A stretch of DNA of 64,000 bases from Allorhizobium paknamense (GCF_030815125.1 NZ_JAUSWH010000002.1:62001-126000); one strand, 5' to 3'. Shown: positions 49,806-58,765, counted from the first letter of the stretch. Notes: generated by a model not told the origin, from the sequence alone. Translations and numbers: made by a program.

Positions 49806-52603
49806 TGGCCAAGCCTTTCCAGGAGGGCGGGCACATGCACCTGATCGGCCTTGTAGTTGCCGGTGAGCATATACATCATGATATTCACGCCGGCGCGGTA
49901 GGACATTTCCCGCTGGGTTTCATCCGGCGGCACGGTGGGCATGACCGGCAGGCCGTTGCCGTCCACCGCCCAGGCGGCCAGCAGATCGTTGCCGGTGATC
50001 ATGATCGGCGTCACACCGTCGCCGGAGGAGGAAACGCCGCTTTTGCTGCTGCGGGCCTCCTGGCGCGATTCCACCCAGAGCGGACTGCCGCTGTAGCGGC
50101 CCGGAAAGCTGGTGAGCAGATAGAAGGAGCGCGTCAGCACATGATCCTTCGGCACCGGCTCCAGCGGCGGAATATCGATATTGGCAAGGATCTGCCGCAG
50201 CCGCTCGCCATTGGCGCTCACCCCGCCATCACCACCAAAGCCCTGCAACTGGTCGCGCGTATCGAACAGCACCGTGCCGCCCGCGCGCATATAGGCATCG
50301 ATCCGGCTGATGGCGGCAGCACTCGGCATCGGGGCGCTGGCGGAAATCGGCCAGAAGATGATCGGGTAGAGCGAAAGCTCGTCGCGGGAAATGTCCACGC
50401 CCACCGGTGCGCCGGGCTCCAGCGTCGTGCGATAGGTCAGAAATTCCGTCAGCCCTTGCAGGCCGCGTTCCGATAATTGATCGACATCGGCTTCCCCCGT
50501 CTTCACATAGGCAAGATGGGTGGTGTCCAGCCGCGTCAGAAGCTGCTCGTCGCCGGGTCTGGCGTCGTTGGCGCGGGCGTGATCGGCAGGCGTCGCCAGT
50601 ATCAGCCCCAGGCCGATCAGCGCCGCTGTTGCGCCTCGCCTGTCGATGCGGGCAAAGGCGCCGCCCATGATCAGCACGATCAGGCTGTCCAGCAGGAAGA
50701 GCGCCAGCGCGATGGTCAAAAGCGGCGGCTTCAGCGCCACGGCATTCTGGCCGGAAAGCGCCTCACGCACCAAAGGTGCAGTGCCGCCCTCGGTATTGAG
50801 CGGCTTGAGTTCGGCATTGCGCGGCAAGAGGTTCAGGGCGGAATAGCCGTCTTCCGAGCCGTAGAGACCGGGGGGATTGTCGAAGCTTGCGGCCTGCGGC
50901 CGGCGGGGGCCAAGCTCCATGGGCCGGGCCATGGCGGTTTCCGCCGTCAGTGCCCCATTGGCGGTCAGGAGCCGGTAGGGCGGCAGGCTGGGAGCGCTGA
51001 CACCATTATTCTCAGCCACCGCGCCACCGGCATTGGCAAGCTGCACCACCCGGCGCAGCATTTCCACGAATTCGCCGGTGATCGGCAGGTTGGACCAGGT
51101 GGCCTCGGCACTGACATGGAAGAGTACGATGCGCCCTGCGCCGGTATTCTTTTCCGTCACCAGCGGCGTGCCATCGGCCAGGCTTGCCCAGGTGCGCTCG
51201 GCCAGATCCGGCGTCGGCTCGGCCAGAACCTGCCGCTTGACCAGCACATCCTTCGGTGCAGAGAGCCCGGCAAAGGGGCCATTGGCCGGAAAATCCGCCA
51301 GCGGCTGCGGCTCGGCCCAGGAGAGCGCTCCGCCCAGTTCCCGCTCGCCCTGCCTCAGCGTCACCGGCACCAGCGGATCGCCCGCAGGTGCTGCGGCAAG
51401 GCGCGGGCCTGCGAAACGGATCAGCATGCCGCCCTTGTTCAGCCATTGCTGCATGGGCTCATACATATCCTGCGGCAGGCGGCCGATATCGGCCATGATG
51501 ATGGCGGAGGGGTTCTGCTGCAAAAGCTCCGGCAGGGAAACGGCCAGATCCTTTTCCTGCGGCTTGATGATATCCGCATAGGGTTGAAGCGCGCGCTCGA
51601 TATAATAGAGCGGCGAGAGCAGGGGCTGGAATTCATCGCTGGCGTCACCGCTCAACAGCGCCACGCGGCGGCGGCGGAAACCGTCATCCAGCAGATGCAC
51701 GGTGCCGGCATTGGCAAGGCCCGGAATGCTGAGACGGGCAAAATCATTGCGCAGTTCGAAGGGGGCGGCAATGTCCGCCGTCGCCGTGGTGGCCTCGGGC
51801 GCAAAGCTTGCCACGCCGGAGGCCAGCGGCCGTCCCTGCTGGTCCTGTGCGTCAACCGTCACCTGCTGCGGCGCTCCTGCCGCAAGGCGGGAGACCTTGA
51901 CGCTCAGGCTGTCGGCCTTGTTGTCCGCTCCCGTCAGCGCCAGCACCTTGCTGCCATCCTCGGCAATCAGCCGGATATCCTGTGGCGACAGCTCCGAAAA
52001 ACGCGCCATGATCCGTTCATCCTCGCGGGCGGCAATGCCGTCGCTGATGAAAGCGATGGTGCCCGGTCGCACGCCTTGAAGCGCGGCCTGGAGCGCCACA
52101 AGAGCGCGGTCGCGGTCCGGTGTCAGCGGACGCGGATTGGCTGCTTCCAGCTTTTCCCGTGCGCTGGCGGCTGCGCCCGGCACGGCATCCTGCTGCTGCT
52201 CGGCGGTGAAGATGAGCGAGACCGGCACATTCTGCTTTTCGGCCTCGTCGATCAGCGTCTCGGCCATGGTCTTGCGGTTCGGCCAGTCATTGGCGCTGGC
52301 CCAGCCATTGTCCATGACGATGGCCAGCGGCCCGCCTGCGGTAATGGTGGTGGTGCGCGGATTGAGCACCGGCTCGGCCAGCGCCAGGATCACCAGCGTC
52401 GCCATCAGCATGCGCAACAGCGTCAGCCACCACGGGCTTTTGGCGGGCGTTTCCTCCCGCTTGATCACCCGCGCCAGAATTTTCAGCGGCGGGAAAACCT
52501 CCTGCTGCGGGCGCGGCGGCGTAAGTTTCAGCAGCCACCAGATGGCTGGAAGCAGAACGAGCGCGCCGAGAATGGCGGGGCTGGCAAAGGCGAAGGCTCC
52601 CAT
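49802..52603 (-). CDS. BatA-N / DUF4159 membrane protein
   Basis: A 933-residue protein. The N-terminal BatA-type segment (FASPAILGALVLLPAIWWLL, then KLTPPRPQQEVFPPLKILARV) and a second hydrophobic helix (LLRMLMATLVILALAEPVL) are followed by a von Willebrand-like region (AIVMDNGWASANDWPNR). A C-terminal hydrophobic segment (LLTIALALFLLDSLIVLIMG) precedes the DUF4159 domain (LYPIIFWPISASAPMPSAAA). The gene begins in the stop of DUF58 (TAATG, one-base overlap). BatA-like proteins work with MoxR ATPases; the specific process is unknown. Confidence 0.8.
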   Translation of the reverse strand: MGAFAFASPAILGALVLLPAIWWLLKLTPPRPQQEVFPPLKILARVIKREETPAKSPWWLTLLRMLMATLVILALAEPVLNPRTTTITAGGPLAIVMDNGWASANDWPNRKTMAETLIDEAEKQNVPVSLIFTAEQQQDAVPGAAASAREKLEAANPRPLTPDRDRALVALQAALQGVRPGTIAFISDGIAAREDERIMARFSELSPQDIRLIAEDGSKVLALTGADNKADSLSVKVSRLAAGAPQQVTVDAQDQQGRPLASGVASFAPEATTATADIAAPFELRNDFARLSIPGLANAGTVHLLDDGFRRRRVALLSGDASDEFQPLLSPLYYIERALQPYADIIKPQEKDLAVSLPELLQQNPSAIIMADIGRLPQDMYEPMQQWLNKGGMLIRFAGPRLAAAPAGDPLVPVTLRQGERELGGALSWAEPQPLADFPANGPFAGLSAPKDVLVKRQVLAEPTPDLAERTWASLADGTPLVTEKNTGAGRIVLFHVSAEATWSNLPITGEFVEMLRRVVQLANAGGAVAENNGVSAPSLPPYRLLTANGALTAETAMARPMELGPRRPQAASFDNPPGLYGSEDGYSALNLLPRNAELKPLNTEGGTAPLVREALSGQNAVALKPPLLTIALALFLLDSLIVLIMGGAFARIDRRGATAALIGLGLILATPADHARANDARPGDEQLLTRLDTTHLAYVKTGEADVDQLSERGLQGLTEFLTYRTTLEPGAPVGVDISRDELSLYPIIFWPISASAPMPSAAAISRIDAYMRAGGTVLFDTRDQLQGFGGDGGVSANGERLRQILANIDIPPLEPVPKDHVLTRSFYLLTSFPGRYSGSPLWVESRQEARSSKSGVSSSGDGVTPIMITGNDLLAAWAVDGNGLPVMPTVPPDETQREMSYRAGVNIMMYMLTGNYKADQVHVPALLERLGQ

Positions 52604-53520
52604 TACGCCCCTCCGCGATTGGCGCGCTGCGGGGCGCCCGAAAGATGCATATGCACCTTGACCAGCGCTTCCGACGCCAGCCTGTCGGTGAGGTGATGGG
52701 TGAAGCTCCAGCCAAGCCGTCTCAGCGCGTCGCTCAAGGCATCGCGCCTTGCAAAATAGGCGTTGCGATAATCTTCCCGCACCGTTTCGGCGCGGCCTGA
52801 CGTCAGTTTTTCGCCGGTTTCGGGATCGGTAAATTCGGTGCGACCGGAATAGGGGAAATCCTCCTCCGCCGGATCGGCGATTTCGATGACATGGCCGCGC
52901 AGGCCCCGGCGGGCCAGCGGCGAAAGCCGCTCCATGATCGCATCGGCATCATCGAGAAAATCGCCGATCAGCACGATATCGCTGGCGTTGCGGATCATCC
53001 GCGTATCCGGCAGGCCGCTCGTTTCGGCCGCATGGATCAGCGCGGTCGCCAGCCGTTCGGCGGCATTGCGGGCGGAAACGGGTTCCATGATGCCGGGGCA
53101 GCCGATGCGCTCGCCGGACCGCGCCAGGATTTCCGCCAGCGCCAGCATCAGCACCAGTGCGCGGCTTTCCTTGGAAACGCTGCCGAGTTTCGACTTGAAC
53201 ATCATCGAAGGAGAAAGATCAGCCCAGAGCCAGACGGTGTGGGCCGCTTCCCATTCCCGGTCACGGATATAGAGATGATCGTCCCGGGCGGAGCGGCGCC
53301 AGTCGATGCGGGAGAAGCTTTCGCCTTCGGCATAGGGGCGGAACTGCCAGAAATTTTCGCCAATGCCGCGCTTTCGGCGGCCATGCCAGCCGGCAATTAC
53401 CGTATTGGCAATGCGGCGCGCCTCGACCATGCAATCGGGAATGAGCGCTGCACGTTGACGTGCGCGGGCCAGCACATCGCCCGTCGGTGTTCGCTCAACG
53501 ATCTGTCCTAGTGCCGCCAC
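52603..53520 (-). CDS. DUF58-family protein
   Basis: A 305-residue protein with the DUF58 signature RRKRGIGENFWQFRPYAEGE followed by SFSRIDWRRSARDD, then a von Willebrand A-like fold (TVWLWADLSPSMMFKS, a DxSxS-like metal site; DIVLIGDFLDD). I chose GTG 53520, preceded by AGGAAAGG; a longer ATG start at 53565 would overlap MoxR. DUF58 proteins are the usual partners of MoxR ATPases. Cytoplasmic; role unknown, possibly a complex assembly factor. Confidence 0.85.
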   Translation of the reverse strand: MAALGQIVERTPTGDVLARARQRAALIPDCMVEARRIANTVIAGWHGRRKRGIGENFWQFRPYAEGESFSRIDWRRSARDDHLYIRDREWEAAHTVWLWADLSPSMMFKSKLGSVSKESRALVLMLALAEILARSGERIGCPGIMEPVSARNAAERLATALIHAAETSGLPDTRMIRNASDIVLIGDFLDDADAIMERLSPLARRGLRGHVIEIADPAEEDFPYSGRTEFTDPETGEKLTSGRAETVREDYRNAYFARRDALSDALRRLGWSFTHHLTDRLASEALVKVHMHLSGAPQRANRGGA

Positions 53521-53533
53521 CTGAAGCCTTTCC

Positions 53534-54547
53534 TCACGCCTTTGCCTGCCGCACCAGCGCGGCAATCACGTCGCGCACCGTCATGCCCTCGGCGCGGGCG
53601 GCAAAGGTCAGCGCCATGCGGTGTTCCAGCACGGGTTCGGCCAGCGCGTGCACGTCATCGATGGAGGGCGCAAGGCGGCCTTCGTAAAGGGCACGCGCCC
53701 GCACCGTCAGCATCAGCGCCTGGCCTGCGCGGGGACCGGGACCCCAGGCCACATGCTTGTCGGTCTCGGCATGACCCTGGCCGGGACGCGCCGAGCGCAC
53801 CAGCGTCAGAATGGCATCCACCACCTTTTCGGAAACCGGCATCTGGCGAATGAGCCGCTGGATCTCGATCAGCCGACCCGCATCCAGGACGGCGCTGGCC
53901 TTGGCATCGGAAAGGCCGGTGGTTTCCAGAAGGATCTGCCGTTCGGCAGCCAGTTCCGGATAATCCACGTCCACCTGCAGCAGGAAGCGGTCCAGCTGGG
54001 CTTCCGGCAGTGGATAGGTGCCCTCCTGCTCCAGCGGGTTTTGCGTGGCCAGTACATGAAAGGGCTGCGGCAGGTCATAGCGCTGGCCCGCCACGGTGAT
54101 GTGGTATTCCTGCATGGATTGCAAAAGCGCCGATTGGGTGCGGGGGCTGGCGCGGTTGATCTCGTCAGCCATCAAAAGTTGCGCGAAGACCGGGCCCTTG
54201 ACGAAACGGAAGGAGCGGCGGCCATGCTCGTCCTGATCCATGACTTCGGTGCCGAGAATATCCGAGGGCATCAGGTCCGGGGTGAACTGGATGCGGTTGG
54301 CATCGAGGCCGAGTGCGGAGCCGAGCGTCGTGACCAGCTTGGTCTTGGCCAGACCCGGCACGCCGACGAGCAGCGCATGACCGCCGGAGAGAATGGCGAG
54401 AAGCGTGTTCTCCACCACCTTTTCCTGGCCGAAAATGACCTTGGACACTTCACTGCGGACGGTGGCGATATCGGCCAGCGCCTGTTCGGCGGCGGCGATC
54501 ATGGCCTTTCCATCCAGTCCGGTGTCCGGGGTGTTGATCATGCCCAT
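53534..54547 (-). CDS. MoxR-family AAA+ ATPase
   Basis: A 337-residue AAA+ ATPase. Walker A LLVGVPGLAKTKLVTTLGS (GVPGLAKT), Walker B LMADEINRASPRTQSALLQ and sensor 1 ATQNPLEQEG are all present, as is the MoxR-type EYHITVAG insertion. I chose ATG 54547, six bases after GAGGAG; an upstream in-frame ATG at 54565 overlaps that ribosome site. It heads a four-gene minus-strand operon with DUF58, BatA/DUF4159 and a membrane protein. MoxR ATPases act as chaperones for metalloprotein or protein-complex assembly; the client is not known here. Confidence 0.9.
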   Translation of the reverse strand: MGMINTPDTGLDGKAMIAAAEQALADIATVRSEVSKVIFGQEKVVENTLLAILSGGHALLVGVPGLAKTKLVTTLGSALGLDANRIQFTPDLMPSDILGTEVMDQDEHGRRSFRFVKGPVFAQLLMADEINRASPRTQSALLQSMQEYHITVAGQRYDLPQPFHVLATQNPLEQEGTYPLPEAQLDRFLLQVDVDYPELAAERQILLETTGLSDAKASAVLDAGRLIEIQRLIRQMPVSEKVVDAILTLVRSARPGQGHAETDKHVAWGPGPRAGQALMLTVRARALYEGRLAPSIDDVHALAEPVLEHRMALTFAARAEGMTVRDVIAALVRQAKA

Positions 54548-54711
54548 GATGGTCTCCTCGGTCAAACTGCGCTGTCTTCAGCTCATCGAATCGTGACGTC
54601 CGGAGACGACTTTATCCTTCATCATAACTTATTGCGCTGCTTATGGCTGACAAGCGCGTTTCAAATGACTATCTCGTGACGGTAAGGTTAAAGACGAAGC
54701 AGGTCACAATC

Positions 54712-55335
54712 ATGGCAGGCGAAGAGGACAAACAGGCGGGCGAGACCGGCGATCTGGCCGCGCTGATTGCCCGCGCCGCCGAGCAGAGGGCAGGCGGCAA
54801 GGACGGTCTGCCGCCCGTGGACCGCTGGAATCCGCCCTTTTGCGGCGATATCGACATGGAAATCAAACGCGACGGAAGCTGGATCTACAATGGTTCGCCG
54901 ATTGGCCGCGCGCCGCTGGTGCGGCTGTTTTCCACCGTTCTGCGCCGGGATGAGGATGGTGAGACCTATCTGGTCACGCCTGTGGAAAAACTGCGCATAA
55001 GGGTGGAGGACGCGCATTTCCTGGCTGTCGAGATGACGGTGAGCGAGCGGGAAGGCGAGCCCGTGCTGACCTTTCGCACCAATGTCGGCGATGTGGTGGA
55101 GGCGGGGCCGGAGCATGGATTGCATTTTGCGATAAGCGATGACGATCAGGCGGTGAAGCCCTATCTCAGAGTGCGCGGGCGCCTCACAGCGCTGGTGTCG
55201 CGGGCGGTGACCTATGAGTTGATGGAGCAGGGAGAGAGCATGGTGGTGGACGGCGTTGAGATGTTCGTGATCCGCTCGGCAGGCGCGGTTTTCCCGGTGA
55301 TGGCCGTGCAAGAACTGGAGCGTCTCAGCCAATGA
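54712..55335 (+). CDS. DUF1285-family protein
   Basis: A 207-residue protein with the DUF1285 pattern: PPVDRWNPPFCGDIDMEIKR followed by DGSWIYNGSPIGRAPLVRLF, then TPVEKLRIRVEDAHF and LRVRGRLTALVSRAVTYEL. The function is unknown. I prefer ATG 54712 (MAGEEDKQAGE); an ATG at 54643 would add a hydrophobic-basic 23-residue extension. It overlaps the Nudix gene by 4 bp (ATGA) and forms an operon with it and cca, a common rhizobial arrangement. Confidence 0.85.
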   Translation: MAGEEDKQAGETGDLAALIARAAEQRAGGKDGLPPVDRWNPPFCGDIDMEIKRDGSWIYNGSPIGRAPLVRLFSTVLRRDEDGETYLVTPVEKLRIRVEDAHFLAVEMTVSEREGEPVLTFRTNVGDVVEAGPEHGLHFAISDDDQAVKPYLRVRGRLTALVSRAVTYELMEQGESMVVDGVEMFVIRSAGAVFPVMAVQELERLSQ

Positions 55336-55973
55336 CCAGCCTGACCCTGCCGCAGTTTACCGCAGACGAATTTCGCCGCCGCGCCGCCCACCAGAAGGGT
55401 GGCCCGCTGGATGAGTCCTGGCGCGACCATGGCGATCATGTGTTGAACACGGACATGTTGTTGCAGCTGGAAAACATGCGCCTGCGCGATGCCGCCGTGC
55501 TGGTGCCGGTGGTGGATGACGGTGCCGAGGCGCGGGTCATTCTCACCCAGCGCACCATGACGCTGCGCAAGCATTCCGGGCAGATCGCCTTTCCCGGCGG
55601 CGGTATCGATGACGAGGACAAGAGCGCCGAGGATGCCGCGCTGCGCGAGGCGGAAGAGGAAATCGGCCTTGAACGCCGGTTTGTCGAACCGGTGGGGCGC
55701 TTGCCGCAATATCTTGCCGGAACAGGGTTTCGCATCACGCCCATTCTCTCCGTGGTGCAGCCGGGCTTTACGCTGACGCCCAACCCGGACGAGGTGGCGG
55801 ATGTGTTCGAGGTGCCGCTTTCCTTCCTGATGGACCCCGAAAATCATCGGCAGGAATCCAAGGTCTGGAATGGCGTTGTCCGCCATTTCTACGTCATGCC
55901 CTATCAGGAGCGCACCATCTGGGGCGTGACGGCGGGCATTCTGCGCACATTGTATGAAAGGCTTTATGCATGA
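55332..55973 (+). CDS. CoA-pyrophosphatase-type Nudix hydrolase
   Basis: A 213-residue Nudix hydrolase of the NudL/YeaB group, which cleaves CoA or related dinucleotides. The full Nudix box is GGGIDDEDKSAEDAALREAE followed by EEIGL, with all metal glutamates, and is preceded by LRKHSGQIAFPG, the UPF0035/CoA-pyrophosphatase signature. Its start overlaps DUF1285 and its stop overlaps cca (ATGA on both sides), so the three are translationally coupled. Confidence 0.92.
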   Translation: MTSLTLPQFTADEFRRRAAHQKGGPLDESWRDHGDHVLNTDMLLQLENMRLRDAAVLVPVVDDGAEARVILTQRTMTLRKHSGQIAFPGGGIDDEDKSAEDAALREAEEEIGLERRFVEPVGRLPQYLAGTGFRITPILSVVQPGFTLTPNPDEVADVFEVPLSFLMDPENHRQESKVWNGVVRHFYVMPYQERTIWGVTAGILRTLYERLYA

Positions 55974-57226
55974 CCTCTGTTGCCGACCAGCCCTGGTTTA
56001 CCGATGCCGCCTTGCAGAAGGTGCTGGCGCTGCTGAACAGCGACGGCGGCGAGGGGCGCGTGGTGGGCGGCGCGGTGCGCAACAGCCTGCTGGGGGAGCC
56101 GGTGAGCGATGTCGATATCGCCACGACGCTGACGCCCGATGTGGTGACGGCACGGGCGCTGGCCGCGGGCATCAAGCCGGTGCCAACGGGCATCGATCAT
56201 GGCACGGTGACGCTGGTGGTGGAAGGCAGGCCCTTCGAGGTCACGACGCTGCGCCGTGATGTCGCGACCAATGGCCGCCATGCAGACGTCGCTTTCGGCA
56301 CCGACTGGCAGGCCGATGCCGAGCGGCGGGACTTCACCATCAACGCGCTCTATGCCGATCAGCAAGGGCAAGTGATCGATCTTGTCGGCGGCCTTGCCGA
56401 TATCGAGAGTGCCACGCTGCGGTTCATTGGTGAGGCGCGTCAGCGCATTGCCGAGGATCATCTGCGCATTCTGCGGTTCTTCCGTTTCTTTGCCTGGTAT
56501 GGGCGCGGCAGGCCGGATGCCGAAGGGCTGCGTGCCTGTGCCGCTGCCAAGGGCGATCTTGCCAGATTGTCGGCGGAACGTGTCTGGTCGGAGATGAAGA
56601 AGCTCTTGTCCGCGCCCGATCCCGGCCGCGCGCTTTTGTGGATGCGGCAGGTGAGCGTGCTGACGGCTGTGTTGCCGGAAACCGAAAAATGGGGGATCGA
56701 TGCCATGCCCGGCCTGATTGCCACCGAGCGGGCGCTGGGCTGGCAGCCGGATCCGCTGTTGCGTCTTGCGGCCATCGTGCCGGATGATGCCGAGAGGCTG
56801 AAGGCAATGGGCGAGCGGCTGCGGCTCTCAAAGGCGGAAGCCGACGTGCTTCGGCAGTTTGCCCTCGCGCCGAAGATTGCAGCGGAAACAGGCGAACGTG
56901 CGCTGGACCGGCTGCTCTATGATCACGGCACCTCCGGCATTGTCACACGGCTCAAGCTTGCCCTTTCGCTGGCGCGCAGCAAGGCTGAAGGGGATATAAA
57001 GGCGATGGGCGAGGCCGGAGCGTTTTCAAAGCATCTGGCGCAGGCCAAGGCCTATCAGAAACCGAGCTTTCCGCTTTCAGGCAGCGATGTCACCGGCACG
57101 GGAATTGCACCCGGCCCCGAGGTGGGACGGCTGCTGGGGCAATTGGAAAAAGAATGGGCGCAAAGCCATTTTACTCTCAGCCGGGAGCAGCTTTTGGCCC
57201 GGCTGAAGGAATTGTCGCTGGGGTGA
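55970..57226 (+). CDS. cca: CCA tRNA nucleotidyltransferase
   Basis: A 418-residue class II nucleotidyltransferase. The catalytic motif is VGGAVRNSLLGEPVSDVDIA, with the DxD carboxylates, followed by VATNGRHADVAFGTDW and RRDFTINALY, and the tRNA-binding FIGEARQRIAEDHLRILRFF. It adds or repairs the CCA end of tRNAs or, in the alphaproteobacterial form, may have poly(A) polymerase-like relatives. Length is typical. Last gene of its operon; a palindromic element follows 7 bp after the stop. Confidence 0.93.
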   Translation: MTSVADQPWFTDAALQKVLALLNSDGGEGRVVGGAVRNSLLGEPVSDVDIATTLTPDVVTARALAAGIKPVPTGIDHGTVTLVVEGRPFEVTTLRRDVATNGRHADVAFGTDWQADAERRDFTINALYADQQGQVIDLVGGLADIESATLRFIGEARQRIAEDHLRILRFFRFFAWYGRGRPDAEGLRACAAAKGDLARLSAERVWSEMKKLLSAPDPGRALLWMRQVSVLTAVLPETEKWGIDAMPGLIATERALGWQPDPLLRLAAIVPDDAERLKAMGERLRLSKAEADVLRQFALAPKIAAETGERALDRLLYDHGTSGIVTRLKLALSLARSKAEGDIKAMGEAGAFSKHLAQAKAYQKPSFPLSGSDVTGTGIAPGPEVGRLLGQLEKEWAQSHFTLSREQLLARLKELSLG

Positions 57227-57232
57227 AGCCTA

Positions 57233-57337
57233 CTGCATAATTCCTTAAATAGGAATCGATTTAAGGATAAAATTATGCAGCAAATTTAAAGCGTTACAGC
57301 GAACCTTTGTGCGCCATATATGGCGCACGGCGCTGTA
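57233..57337. repeat. Composite palindromic repeat after cca
   Basis: Three nested or adjacent palindromes: CTGCATAATT / AATTATGCAG with CCTTAAAT / ATTTAAGG (57233-57280, with a 4-base bulge); TACAGCG / CGCTGTA (57295-57301, 57331-57337); and the 20-bp perfect GTGCGCCATATATGGCGCAC (57309-57328). The first shares ATTCCTTAAAT with the palindrome at 46746. Confidence 0.8.
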
Positions 57338-57380
57338 GAGGCATCACGTCATGCACTCTGGCAGATGAATAAAAACGACC

Positions 57381-57572
57381 TCAGGCCGCCTTTTCATCCC
57401 GGCTTTCGGTGATCCGTGCCTTGATATTATCCACCATGTTTTCGCGAATGATGGTTTCGCCGTGGACAGTGCGCATGTGCTCGACAGCCCTGCGCACCAC
57501 CTCCGCCTCCTCATTGGCGCGGGTATGCCATTCGCAACCGGGCACCAGGGTGCCGCAATGGAAATGTTTCAT
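57381..57572 (-). CDS. DUF1059-family small protein
   Basis: A 63-residue protein with the DUF1059 pattern: MKHFHCGTLVPGCEWHTRAN, then EAEVVRRAVEHMRTVHGE. Two cysteines and two histidines near the start (HFHCG ... CEWH) and the later HMRTVH suggest a small zinc or redox-linked fold. It carries good upstream GGAGGAA. Function unknown. Transcribed alone on the minus strand, convergent with cca. Confidence 0.85.
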   Translation of the reverse strand: MKHFHCGTLVPGCEWHTRANEEAEVVRRAVEHMRTVHGETIIRENMVDNIKARITESRDEKAA

Positions 57573-57690
57573 AGTTTCCTCCTGCTTTTTGACCGGCGGG
57601 ATTTAAGTGCTTTTTTCAGATATCGCCGATCTTACTAATAAAACAGAATGATCCCGCCGGTTGTTCCGGCGGGGGTGTGTTTCGATGAGA

Positions 57691-57786
57691 GCATTTCCAG
57701 GAAAAGTGGAAACCGGTTTCCGTCCGGAAATGCGTAAAAACAAACACTTAGAGCGCCGATCTGATTCAATCAGATCGGCGCTCTAA
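57691..57786 (+). repeat. RIME element plus 19-bp palindrome
   Basis: A full RIME (arms GCATTTCC 57691-57698, GGAAATGC 57726-57733, core AAAGTGGAAACCGGTTTCCG) is followed by a near-perfect palindrome, TTAGAGCGCCGATCTGATT and its complement (57748-57766, 57768-57786). A decayed relative of the second part is at 58326. It is 12 bp beyond the end of the small minus-strand gene and may terminate its transcript. Confidence 0.85.
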
Positions 57787-57798
57787 GATTTGTTGTGC

Positions 57799-58071
57799 CT
57801 ATTCCGGCATCGCCCAGGCGTAAAATACCGAACTGCTGGCGTAGACAGCGGTTTTCGGCATCTGCCTGGCGGCATCATTGGCCGCGCTGCGCTCCGGGCG
57901 GTGTTGGCCCGCAAGCCGAAGCCTTGCCTGTTCCACGAAATAGCAATGCGGAAGATCCGCATCACTCGTGGCTTTCAATTCATGGGCAAGGCGGTCGATC
58001 AATTCAGCCGTATCGAGGTGGCGTTCCACGGGGCTGCGGTCTGCGGGGGTGGACATGCTATGCTGGGCCAT
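57799..58071 (-). CDS. Hypothetical small protein
   Basis: A 90-residue protein without recognised domain: MAQHSMSTPADRSPVERHL, then DTAELIDRLAHELKATSDAD, and an Arg-rich C-terminal half (RPERSAANDAARQ). GGAGGA lies 4 bases upstream of the ATG at 58071, whose in-frame alternative at 58083 overlaps that site, so I take 58071. No neighbour helps with function. Confidence 0.65.
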   Translation of the reverse strand: MAQHSMSTPADRSPVERHLDTAELIDRLAHELKATSDADLPHCYFVEQARLRLAGQHRPERSAANDAARQMPKTAVYASSSVFYAWAMPE

Positions 58072-58325
58072 GCTTTCCTCCATCCGTATGTATGAAGGAT
58101 ACCACTGCTCGGCATTAATCCAATATTAATTTTTTCACTTTGGCTCACAAACCTGCGTTTTTCTAACCAAAGTGAGACTGAATCCTGGAAGATTGTGCCG
58201 AACAGAGATTATCCGGCGCTTATTCGTAGATTGGCTCAGTCTTTGAGCTTTTACTCACAGTCTGTTCAAGAATTGCTGCTGGCCTGGTGAAAATGGGGAT
58301 TTCGAGAACCGGAACGGAGCGTACT

Positions 58326-58366
58326 TAGAGCGCTTTTCGATCTGATTAAATCAGATCGGCGCTCTA
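58326..58366. repeat. Palindrome adjoining the nested element
   Basis: TAGAGCGC...CGATCTGATT pairs with AATCAGATCG / GCGCTCTA (58326-58366) with a 4-base TTTT bulge. It is the decayed counterpart of the palindrome at 57748-57786 and abuts the nested element at 58365. Confidence 0.8.
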
Positions 58367-58632
58367 GGGTCAAAACTCAATCAGGATGGGTGTTCTGTTG
58401 AACGGGATGGGATTGAATGGCCGCGAACAAGCGCAAGGCAAGGCCCTGAGGCCTTGTCGAGCATTGTTCGCAATCAGTCGGCCCATCCCGTTCAACCCTT
58501 CGGGCAAGGCGTATTTTGCGTCTGCGGGCGTCGGAAAGGTTTGAAAATGATCGGCATTTCCTTCACCTTTCCTCCTACTCAGACACAAAATACGCCTTGC
58601 AGAACACCCATCCTGATTGAGTTTTGACCCTA
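58365..58632. other. Nested inverted-repeat element, three-way junction
   Basis: The element begins and ends with a perfect 33-bp inverted repeat (58365-58397 and 58600-58632). Inside are two more arms. Arm A: TTGAACGGGATGGG / CCCATCCCGTTCAA (58398-58411, 58482-58495) with GCGAACAA / TTGTTCGC and CAAGGCC-CTGA-GGCCTTG inside. Arm B: a 21-bp stem (58504-58524, 58580-58600) with one mismatch, and GGAAAGGT / ACCTTTCC inside. No coding frame or target-site duplication was found. It may be a MITE-like element or a structured RNA gene. The rest of the gap 58072-58765 shows nothing else. Confidence 0.75.
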
Positions 58633-58765
58633 AGCTTCTATTTTTGAAGCATAATCTTGCCGATCCTCGTTTCACTCCGGTCGGATTATGCTCTAACGTA
58701 CGTGAGGACCGGAAGCGTAGAAATTGCCATTTGCAGACGGCCAGCGGCGATTCTTGGACGGACTG

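Noticed and set aside
50477-52696. 739-codon plus-strand frame opposite the DUF4159 gene
   Set aside because: Shadow of the minus-strand gene; Gln/Arg/His-rich composition and no domain.
58370-58675. 101-codon minus-strand frame inside the nested inverted-repeat element
   Set aside because: It lies wholly in base-paired sequence, has no ribosome site and no domain.
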